From a bacterium (lineage in GTDB: Bacteria > Spirochaetota > Leptospiria > Leptospirales > Leptonemataceae), in NCBI GenBank assembly GCA_024742665.1, contig JANSYA010000001.1, positions 496,001 through 560,000 on the forward strand: DNA of 64,000 bases, given 5' to 3'. Below are positions 25,116-28,795 of the stretch, one piece after another. Made by a program: the position numbers and the translations under genes. Under the pieces are notes generated by a model, which saw only the letters and a program-made list of their open reading frames with translations, was not told where the DNA came from and did not search any database. Every line of letters starts with the position of its first letter. The stretch's first letter is position 1.

Positions 25116-25184
25116 CTACATCGCCACCTCCCGCATGTTGCTGGAGCTATAAAGTGATAGCGATGATAATAATTTGCCGTTCAT
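25116..25184 (-). CDS. Leader peptide rich in Leu, Ser and Tyr (tRNA-operon attenuator)
   Basis: A 22-codon ORF (start 25184, stop TAG) ahead of the Tyr/Ser/Leu tRNA genes. Residues 5-15 read LLSSLSLYSSS, from codons TTA, TTA, TCA, TCG, CTA, TCA, CTT, TAT, AGC, TCC, AGC; nearly every codon is read by a tRNA in the operon (TAA, TGA, CGA, GAG, GTA, GCT, GGA anticodons). It ends NMREVAM, and the CGG-GAG-GTG codons form the antiterminator strand. The Shine-Dalgarno is weak. A ribosome that reaches the stop would cover this strand and allow termination; stalling at Leu/Ser/Tyr would free it. Confidence 0.75.
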   Translation of the reverse strand: MNGKLLSSLSLYSSSNMREVAM

Positions 25185-25195
25185 GACTGTTGCTT

Positions 25196-25222
25196 TTTGT
25201 ATCAGACGAAATAGAAAGTCAA
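25196..25222 (-). promoter_or_regulatory. Possible promoter of the Tyr-Ser-Leu tRNA operon
   Basis: Minus strand TTGACT then TACAAA with a 15-base spacer, about 12 bases before the leader ATG, in AT-rich DNA. The spacer is short, so confidence is limited. Confidence 0.4.
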
Positions 25223-25333
25223 TAGTTTAAAATTTATTCGCCATAAAAAAGATTTCGTACATTTGCTGGATCTCGCGTTGCTCTTCGCGCGAGCCAATCG
25301 TTTTCCTGAGAATTTCTCTATATACTAAAGCTG

Positions 25334-25404
25334 CTCCGGGAGGTGGATTCGAACCACCGTTAACGGATTCAAAGTCCGCTGTTCTGCCATTGAACTATCC
25401 CGGA
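25334..25404 (-). tRNA. tRNA-Gln(TTG)
   Basis: Acceptor TCCGGGA/TCCCGGA, anticodon loop CTTTGAA in stem GCGGA/TCCGT, canonical T arm GGTGG-TTCGAAT-CCACC, discriminator G as in bacterial Gln. Different in sequence from the other tRNA-Gln(TTG) at 57856, so not a recent duplicate of it. Confidence 0.92.
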
Positions 25405-25411
25405 TGATATT

Positions 25412-25483
25412 CTGGGAAGGCGGGATTCGAACCCGCACCGTGCGCATTAACAGTGCGCCGCCCTGCCGTTGGACCACTTCCCA
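25412..25483 (-). tRNA. tRNA-Asn(GTT)
   Basis: Acceptor TGGGAAG/CTTCCCA, anticodon loop CTGTTAA in stem GCGCA/TGCGC, canonical T arm GCGGG-TTCGAAT-CCCGC, discriminator G. Confidence 0.93.
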
Positions 25484-25487
25484 ATAT

Positions 25488-25581
25488 CAGAGGGGGCAGG
25501 ACCCAGCAGCCTTTCAGGCTGCATGGCCCGCGAACACCAGATTTGGAGTCTGGTAGCTTCGACCTCTCGACTCACCCCTCT
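25488..25581 (-). tRNA. tRNA-Trp(CCA) with T-loop hairpin
   Basis: Acceptor AGAGGGG/CCCCTCT, anticodon stem CCAGA/TCTGG with loop CTCCAAA, discriminator G. T stem GCGGG/CCTGC encloses a 26-base loop with GCAGCC/GGCTGC, the same hairpin as in the Ser(TGA) unit. Confidence 0.8.
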
Positions 25582-25586
25582 ATGAT

Positions 25587-25677
25587 TCGGCGCAGTGGGA
25601 TCCAGTGGCCCTTTGGGCCACACGGCCCACGACCCCCTGCTCCCGAAGCAGGCGCTCTCCCACTGAGCTATACGCCG
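25587..25677 (-). tRNA. tRNA-Pro(CGG) with T-loop hairpin
   Basis: Acceptor CGGCGTA/TGCGCCG, anticodon stem CCTGC/GCAGG with loop TTCGGGA, discriminator A. T stem GTGGG/CCCAC with a 26-base loop holding GTGGCCC/GGGCCAC. The loop differs from that of tRNA-Lys(TTT) at 26940 by one base although the two genes lie on opposite strands. Confidence 0.8.
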
Positions 25678-25685
25678 GAATATGC

Positions 25686-25723
25686 ACAAAAAAACCCCCT
25701 CAAGCATTCGCCGGAGGGGGTTT
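25686..25723 (-). terminator. Attenuator terminator before the Pro-Trp-Asn-Gln tRNA operon
   Basis: Minus strand AAACCCCCTC/GAGGGGGTTT stem followed by TTTTTTT, ten bases before tRNA-Pro. Its 5' arm CCCCCTCC can pair instead with GGAGGTGG at the end of the leader ORF (25761-25768). Confidence 0.86.
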
Positions 25724-25752
25724 CTATACGATATTCGTGCTATATCAGAATA

Positions 25753-25830
25753 TTACACGACCACCTCCCGCGAATTACCGGAGTTTAAATTATTCTGTGG
25801 CCAAGAACTCTGTAGCGAATATCGAATCAT
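25753..25830 (-). CDS. Leader peptide rich in Trp, Pro, Gln and Asn (tRNA-operon attenuator)
   Basis: A 25-codon ORF (start 25830, stop TAA) ahead of tRNA-Pro, -Trp, -Asn and -Gln. Its middle reads LQSSWPQNNLNSGN; eight residues are Gln, Trp, Pro or Asn, and the single Trp-Pro-Gln-Asn-Asn run is hard to explain otherwise. It ends SREVVV; compare REVAM in the other minus-strand leader. CGG-GAG-GTG codons again form the antiterminator. A good promoter lies 19-47 bases upstream, leaving a very short untranslated leader without a clear Shine-Dalgarno. Confidence 0.75.
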   Translation of the reverse strand: MIRYSLQSSWPQNNLNSGNSREVVV

Positions 25831-25848
25831 AGTCTTTACTCAATGAAG

Positions 25849-25877
25849 ATTAACGGCAAGATCAACCATACGGTCAA
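25849..25877 (-). promoter_or_regulatory. Promoter of the Pro-Trp-Asn-Gln leader and tRNA operon
   Basis: Minus strand TTGACC and GTTAAT with a 17-base spacer; predicted start about 12 bases before the leader ATG at 25830. Surrounding DNA is AT-rich. Confidence 0.55.
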
Positions 25878-26062
25878 CCCTTTAAACAGAAAAATTTAGA
25901 TAATCAATAAAAATTAGCAAATTAACTCAGATTGTTTCGTCTAAACTCCTTGTTGGATATCCCCATACAAAGGTGAGTAAGAGAATCGATCGCCCGAAAT
26001 GCAGCGTTGGTTTTGCGCGCTGATGACCGGCAGAGCTCTTCATTATACAGAAGAGTTGTTCT

Positions 26063-26119
26063 TTGACTCGACGAATCATCCAGAGCGAAGGGAGTCCGAT
26101 ACGCGAGGTGCTCCGATGA
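26063..26119 (+). CDS. Possible leader ORF of the first plus-strand attenuator
   Basis: An 18-codon frame from a TTG at 26063 to TGA at 26117-26119 ends PIREVLR, resembling the REVVV and REVAM ends of the minus-strand leaders, and CGAGG there can pair with CCTCG in the terminator at 26146. The start codon is uncertain: the same TTGACT could be a -35 box. A longer overlapping frame (25999-26218) also runs through the terminator. It is followed by another promoter and leader, not by a tRNA, so it may be a spare or decayed unit. Confidence 0.3.
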   Translation: MTRRIIQSEGSPIREVLR

Positions 26120-26145
26120 CGGAACGACAAGATTGTATACGCACA

Positions 26146-26184
26146 GATACGGCCTCGGCGAAATTCGGGGCCGTATCGTTTTTT
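26146..26184 (+). terminator. Rho-independent terminator, first plus-strand attenuator
   Basis: GATACGGCC/GGCCGTATC perfect nine-base stem followed by GTTTTTT. Lies before the P2 promoter region. Confidence 0.85.
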
Positions 26185-26212
26185 CTAAAAAAGAATACTG
26201 ATTTTGTATTAT

Positions 26213-26242
26213 TTTATTGACTATTATAGCCGAGTATATAAT
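26213..26242 (+). promoter_or_regulatory. Promoter-like region before the second plus-strand leader
   Basis: A perfect TATAAT (26237-26242) lies 13 bases before the leader ATG at 26255. A -35 match is either TTGACT with 14-base spacing or TTTATT with 18-base spacing. Confidence 0.45.
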
Positions 26243-26254
26243 CAGAGAAAAGAC

Positions 26255-26359
26255 ATGCAAATCAACGGCATACATAGACTTGATCTGGCCAAGAAGGCCC
26301 CAGAGATGCAGCATAACTGTGAGCGTATTGCGTTTACAGGGAGGCCGTATTCGCCTTAG
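26255..26359 (+). CDS. Leader peptide before tRNA-Glu, broad amino-acid content
   Basis: A 34-codon ORF just after a TATAAT box, ending GRPYSP-TAG 27 bases before a terminator. It samples 18 amino acids, including Cys and two Glu, and contains the run HNCERIAFTG. The GGG-AGG-CCG codons (26339-26347) can pair with GGCCTC in the 5' arm of the terminator at 26386. It fits an attenuator that monitors many tRNAs at once, upstream of tRNA-Glu and the rest of the right arm. No good Shine-Dalgarno; near-leaderless translation would be needed. Confidence 0.6.
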   Translation: MQINGIHRLDLAKKAPEMQHNCERIAFTGRPYSP

Positions 26360-26385
26360 ACGACGTTATTATATTAACTACGTTC

Positions 26386-26416
26386 AAAAGGCGGGCCTCT
26401 AAGGTTCGCCTTTTTT
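26386..26416 (+). terminator. Attenuator terminator before tRNA-Glu
   Basis: AAAAGGCG-GGCC/GGTT-CGCCTTTT stem running into T6. Its GGCCTC segment is complementary to GAGGCC in the leader ORF that ends at 26359. Confidence 0.8.
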
Positions 26417-26454
26417 CGTATTTGGCCTATGCGAGGCCGCAAAAAATGTTTCGA

Positions 26455-26471
26455 GGAGGTATCGAAAGATG
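26455..26471 (+). other. Strong Shine-Dalgarno and start codon before tRNA-Glu
   Basis: GAGGAGG nine bases before an ATG at 26469 opens a frame (MNRNRSIYLSAGAMPRER) that runs through tRNA-Glu and is in frame with the leader at 26691. It lies after the terminator, so it is translated only on read-through. Whether it makes a protein is unclear. Confidence 0.4.
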
Positions 26472-26556
26472 AATCGCAATAGAAGTATATATTTATCCGC
26501 CGGTGCTATGCCCCGAGAGCGGGAACTCAGTAGTCATTTTACAAATTTTATAACAA

Positions 26557-26628
26557 GCCGGCGTCGTCTAACGGTCAGGACGCCACACTTTCACTGTGGA
26601 AGCCGGGGTTCGACTCCCCGCGTCGGCA
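26557..26628 (+). tRNA. tRNA-Glu(TTC)
   Basis: Acceptor GCCGGCG/CGTCGGC, anticodon loop CTTTCAC in stem CCACA/TGTGG, canonical T arm CGGGG-TTCGACT-CCCCG. Lies between two attenuators; Glu is absent from the downstream leader, as expected if that leader reports only on tRNAs after it. Confidence 0.93.
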
Positions 26629-26690
26629 GAGATGCGCCCTTAAGGTCTATATTTACAGGTATTATAAACTCGGAAACGAAAAGAACACCC

Positions 26691-26807
26691 ATGAACGCGA
26701 TGCGAAGAACAACATCCGTGATAACCACGGCCGCCCATTTTGGAGCGAAGCATATCGATGCAGGGCATAAGTTTGTCCGCTTCGTCCGGGGAGATTCTAT
26801 TACATAA
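26691..26807 (+). CDS. Leader peptide matching the Lys-to-Ile tRNA operon (attenuator)
   Basis: A 38-codon ORF (ATG 26691, TAA 26805). Apart from one Asn and two Ser it uses only Ala, Met, Arg, Thr, Val, Ile, His, Phe, Gly, Lys and Asp, exactly the 11 amino acids of the assigned tRNAs downstream (Lys, Phe, Gly, Thr, fMet, Val, Ala, Arg, Asp, Ile, Arg, His, Ile). It includes AGA and ATA codons, matched by the Arg(TCT) and Ile(TAT) tRNAs. Near its end CCGGGGAG (26786-26793) pairs over eight bases with CTCCCTGG in the terminator. The frame is also open upstream through tRNA-Glu. Confidence 0.68.
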   Translation: MNAMRRTTSVITTAAHFGAKHIDAGHKFVRFVRGDSIT

Positions 26808-26838
26808 CACTGATTTAATTTCAGACAGATGTAATTGG

Positions 26839-26872
26839 AACCCTCCCTGGCAAACGCTGCGGAGGGTTTTTT
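26839..26872 (+). terminator. Attenuator terminator before the large right-arm tRNA operon
   Basis: AACCCTCC/GGAGGGTT stem with CTGGCAAACGCTGC loop and T6 tail. CTCCCTGG on its 5' side is complementary (one G-U) to CCGGGGAG in the preceding leader ORF. Confidence 0.85.
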
Positions 26873-26905
26873 CGTTTATACGAAAGCGAAACAAAGGAGG
26901 TGAAG

Positions 26906-26935
26906 GTGAAGAACGAAAGCGACAAGATTATCTAA
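26906..26935 (+). CDS. Nine-codon mini-ORF immediately before tRNA-Lys
   Basis: AAAGGAGG with five-base spacing precedes GTG and the frame KNESDKII then TAA, ending five bases before the tRNA. The Shine-Dalgarno is the best in the segment. Function unknown; a ribosome here could affect processing of the tRNA 5' end or keep the upstream hairpin open. Confidence 0.4.
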   Translation: MKNESDKII

Positions 26936-26939
26936 ACTC

Positions 26940-27030
26940 GGGTCCGGAGCTCGGAGGTTGAGCATCCGACTTTTAATCGGGTGGCCGTGGGCCGTGTGGC
27001 CCAAAGGGCCACTGGGTCCCACCGGACCCA
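26940..27030 (+). tRNA. tRNA-Lys(TTT) with T-loop hairpin
   Basis: Acceptor GGGTCCG/CGGACCC, anticodon stem TCCGA/TCGGG with loop CTTTTAA, discriminator A. T stem GTGGG/CCCAC encloses 26 bases with a GTGGCCC/GGGCCAC hairpin in place of TTCRANY. Confidence 0.82.
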
Positions 27031-27053
27031 AATCATAAACCAAGGAGGTTCGC

Positions 27054-27125
27054 ATGAGCGAAAGTGATTTTGGAAACTGCATTTATTATCGTCGGAGAGC
27101 AAGTGTGGTCATTGCGCTGGTCTGA
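27054..27125 (+). CDS. Mini-ORF running into tRNA-Phe
   Basis: AAGGAGG with five-base spacing precedes ATG of a 23-codon frame (MSESDFGNCIYYRRR...) that ends inside tRNA-Phe. Its N-terminus shares an ESD motif with the mini-ORF before tRNA-Lys. Overlap with the tRNA argues for a regulatory rather than a protein-coding role. Confidence 0.35.
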   Translation: MSESDFGNCIYYRRRASVVIALV

Positions 27126-27162
27126 AAAACCAGAGAACCCGGTTCGATCCCGGGTCCGACGA
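27090..27162 (+). tRNA. tRNA-Phe(GAA)
   Basis: Acceptor CGTCGGA/TCCGACG, anticodon loop CTGAAAA in stem CTGGT/ACCAG, canonical T arm CCCGG-TTCGATC-CCGGG, discriminator A. Confidence 0.93.
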
Positions 27163-27166
27163 ATTC

Positions 27167-27238
27167 GCATTAGTAATGTAACGGATAACATTCCTGGCTT
27201 CCAACCAGGCCATCAGGGTTCGAATCCCTGCTAATGCA
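27167..27238 (+). tRNA. tRNA-Gly(TCC)
   Basis: Acceptor GCATTAG/CTAATGC, anticodon loop CTTCCAA in stem CCTGG/CCAGG, canonical T arm CAGGG-TTCGAAT-CCCTG. Confidence 0.93.
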
Positions 27239-27243
27239 AAAAC

Positions 27244-27552
27244 GGGCACGTAGTGTAGAGGAAACACACCCCTAAAAACGTTAGCAGGGGTTCCCCAAAA
27301 GGGAGGTGTAGGCGAAGCGGAACGGTTAAAGCACCGCGAAAGCGAGGCGAACCCTTTGGGTGTTTCCGTGAAGCTAAGCGAATGGGAAGGTTTGAGGATG
27401 CATCTGACAGCAGCCTGCGAAAGCGGGTGGGATAAGTGCGGGAGAAGCGCGTTTTCCAAACCCATTGTTGCATCTACGCAGCTCTGCACAGGATGTGCAG
27501 AGGTTAGCGCTGGCCATGGATGGCCAGGCGCAACCGAATCCTGTCGTGTCCA
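27244..27552 (+). ncRNA. Large tRNA-like RNA with about 210-base insertion (Cys slot?)
   Basis: Acceptor GGGCACG/CGTGTCC and D arm GTGT-AGAGGAA-ACAC are tRNA-like, and the 3' end has CGAATCCTGT before the acceptor. The T region carries two hairpins (CTCTGCAC/GTGCAGAG and GCGCTGGCCA/TGGCCAGGCGC). The anticodon region is replaced by a structured insert: CCCC/GGGG near its start, CGGAAC/GTTTCCG, GNRA-capped hairpins CGC-GAAA-GCG and CCTGC-GAAA-GCGGG, and a possible pseudoknot (AATGGG/CCCATT with GATGCA/TGCATC). Group I intron core motifs are not clear. Cys is the only amino acid without a tRNA in the array, so it may fill that slot, though the A discriminator does not favour it. Confidence 0.45.
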
Positions 27553-27556
27553 AAAC

Positions 27557-27631
27557 GCCCCGGTAGCTCCAACTGGAAGAGCACCGTTTTCGTAATTCGG
27601 AGGTTGCAGGTTCGAATCCGTGCACGGGGCA
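27557..27631 (+). tRNA. tRNA-Thr(CGT), degenerate stems
   Basis: Acceptor GCCCCGG/ACGGGGC (one G-A), anticodon loop TTCGTAA, T loop TTCGAAT. The anticodon stem CCGTT/TTCGG has two T-T mismatches next to the loop and the T stem needs a bulged G. Either decayed or deliberately weakened. Confidence 0.65.
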
Positions 27632-27637
27632 AAACAA

Positions 27638-27710
27638 TGCGATGTAGCGCAGCGGTAGCGTGCCGGGCTCATAACCCAGGAAGTCGGAGGTTCGAATCCT
27701 TCCATCGCAA
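27638..27710 (+). tRNA. tRNA-fMet(CAT), initiator-like
   Basis: Acceptor TGCGATG/CATCGCA with a weak T-A first pair, anticodon stem with the three consecutive G-C pairs (GGG-CTCATAA-CCC) typical of initiators, T arm GGAGG-TTCGAAT-CCTTC, discriminator A. Confidence 0.85.
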
Positions 27711-27713
27711 CAT

Positions 27714-27787
27714 ACGAGTTTAGTTCAGCTGGTTAGAACGCCTGTCTTACAAACAGGAGGCCGTTGGTTCAAATCCAACAACTCGTA
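27714..27787 (+). tRNA. tRNA-Val(TAC)
   Basis: Acceptor ACGAGTT/AACTCGT, anticodon loop CTTACAA in stem CCTGT/ACAGG, T arm GTTGG-TTCAAAT-CCAAC, discriminator A. Confidence 0.94.
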
Positions 27788-27790
27788 CAT

Positions 27791-27864
27791 GGGGACGTAG
27801 CTCAGATGGCAAGAGCGTCTGTTTTGCAAGCAGAAGGCCGTCGGTTCGAAGCCGACCGTCTCCA
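27791..27864 (+). tRNA. tRNA-Ala(TGC)
   Basis: Acceptor GGGGACG/CGTCTCC with the G3-U70 pair that specifies alanine, anticodon loop TTTGCAA in stem TCTGT/GCAGA, canonical T arm. Confidence 0.94.
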
Positions 27865-27869
27865 CATTT

Positions 27870-27962
27870 AGGGCTCTGGCTCAACGGATTAGAGCGCCTG
27901 CCTACGAAGCAGGAGATTACGGGCCGTGGTGGCCGAAGGCCACCTGGTTCCCGTGAGCCCTT
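27870..27962 (+). tRNA. tRNA-Arg(ACG) with T-loop hairpin
   Basis: Acceptor AGGGCTC/GAGCCCT, anticodon loop CTACGAA in stem CCTGC/GCAGG. T stem ACGGG/CCCGT with a 26-base loop holding GGTGGCC/GGCCACC. An ACG anticodon would need A34-to-I editing to read CGC/CGA. Confidence 0.8.
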
Positions 27963-27966
27963 TAAA

Positions 27967-28037
27967 GTCGCGTTAATTTAATGGTAGAATGCCTGATTGT
28001 CTCTCAGGCAGCAGGGGTTCGATTCCCCTACGCGGAG
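27967..28037 (+). tRNA. tRNA-Asp(GTC)
   Basis: Acceptor GTCGCGT/ACGCGGA (first pair G-A mismatched), anticodon loop TTGTCTC in stem CCTGA/TCAGG, T arm AGGGG-TTCGATT-CCCCT, discriminator G. Confidence 0.88.
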
Positions 28038-28040
28038 AAA

Positions 28041-28155
28041 CGAAGCGTAGTTTAACGGTTTAGAACTCCGGTCTGATATACCGGCAGTGGTGGCCCGGTG
28101 TCCCGATGGACACCGGGGTTGCGCCTCCGGGCGCGACCGTTTCCATCCGCTTCGA
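28041..28155 (+). tRNA. tRNA-Ile(GAT) with double-hairpin T loop
   Basis: Acceptor CGAAGCG/CGCTTCG, anticodon loop CTGATAT in stem CCGGT/ACCGG, discriminator A. T stem GGTGG/CCATC encloses 49 bases with two hairpins, CCCGGTGTCC/GGACACCGGG and GCGCC/GGCGC, and no TTCRANY. Confidence 0.77.
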
Positions 28156-28157
28156 AT

Positions 28158-28231
28158 ATCCCGGTAGCTTAACTGGATAAAGCGCTGTGTTTCTAACTAC
28201 GTGATTCGGGGTTCGAATCCTCGCCGGGATG
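28158..28231 (+). tRNA. tRNA-Arg(TCT), mispaired anticodon stem
   Basis: Acceptor ATCCCGG/CCGGGAT, anticodon loop TTTCTAA and canonical T arm CGGGG-TTCGAAT-CCTCG. The anticodon stem CTGTG/CTACG keeps only the two end pairs, which would normally prevent function. Confidence 0.7.
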
Positions 28232-28237
28232 TGATGA

Positions 28238-28309
28238 TAGGGGTTGGTGTATCTGGTAACATTCGGAATTGTGTCTTCCGAGCGGTGGGTTCGAGTCCCT
28301 CACCCCTGA
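28238..28309 (+). tRNA. tRNA-His(GTG)
   Basis: Acceptor TAGGGGT/ACCCCTG (one T-G), anticodon loop TTGTGTC in stem CGGAA/TTCCG, T arm GTGGG-TTCGAGT-CCCTC with one mismatch. The template base at -1 is A, so G-1 would have to be added after transcription. Confidence 0.86.
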
Positions 28310-28313
28310 CCAT

Positions 28314-28390
28314 CGGCGTATAGCTCAGTTGGTGAGGAGCGGCGACCTTATAAGTCGTGTCAGTCGCGGGTTCAAGTCCCGCTACGCCGA
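28314..28390 (+). tRNA. tRNA-Ile(TAT)
   Basis: Acceptor CGGCGTA/TACGCCG, anticodon loop CTTATAA in stem GCGAC/GTCGT, seven-base variable region, T arm GCGGG-TTCAAGT-CCCGC, discriminator A. It reads ATA, which bacteria more often read with lysidine-modified CAT. Confidence 0.88.
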
Positions 28391-28425
28391 CAATTCACTT
28401 GAGGACTTCGCAATACTCTTCGAGC

Positions 28426-28795
28426 CCTGCCGCCTCCGAATCTTAATTGAGAATAAAAACATGTTAATATATCCGATTCTTATTTGAAAGCGAATTTTTT
28501 GTGCGAGATATTTTTGGAGTTGATCTTGCGAAACGATGCATTAACATCATGAACGACATGTGCCTTCTGGAAATTTGCAGATTTACGTTTTCGACTTACT
28601 CGACCCTTTTCGCAGTCGAAGCCAGAAGGGGCGCTGCGCCTGCGGCCCAGGTGAGACAAGGGGGTTGGCGTGTCTGAGTATCACTGGCCGGGCTCTGGAT
28701 ATTCTCCGGTATTAAAATCCACGGTGGCGAAAAGCGAATCACCGGTGCCGTGTTCGCGCTGCGGACAGGATCTGCGGCTGATTGGTCCGGAAGGC
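28426..28795. repeat. Right inverted repeat (IR-R) flanking the tRNA array
   Basis: Reverse-complement partner of 23797-24145. It starts with CCTGC-CGCCTCC, the orphan 3' end of a tRNA-Ser(TGA), and runs into the intact zinc-ribbon/RHH gene at 28670. A tRNA 3' end at the repeat edge is typical of integrase attachment sites, but no integrase gene is present in the window. Confidence 0.88.

Noticed and set aside
25116..25135. A start-stop element (ATG-TAG after GGGAGGTGG, and GTG-TAA at 25755) as a minimal stalling ORF
   Set aside because: Both ATG-TAG and GTG-TAA are the last sense codon and stop of longer leader ORFs whose codon content matches the tRNAs; the GGGAGGTGG explains itself as the antiterminator strand.
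25922..26314. 130-residue minus-strand frame between the two arms
   Set aside because: It runs antisense through two terminators and a leader, has no ribosome-binding site and no domain.
26469..26807. 112-residue protein overlapping tRNA-Glu
   Set aside because: It would have to be read through a folded tRNA; the last 38 codons make better sense as an independent leader. The strong Shine-Dalgarno at 26455 is kept as a separate observation.
27244..27552. tmRNA or RNase P RNA
   Set aside because: No alanyl-like acceptor, tag frame or conserved RNase P core sequences were found; only tRNA-like ends are clear.
24120..28400. CRISPR array
   Set aside because: The hairpins recur but at irregular spacing and each sits within a paired tRNA; there are no constant repeats with unique spacers and no cas genes.
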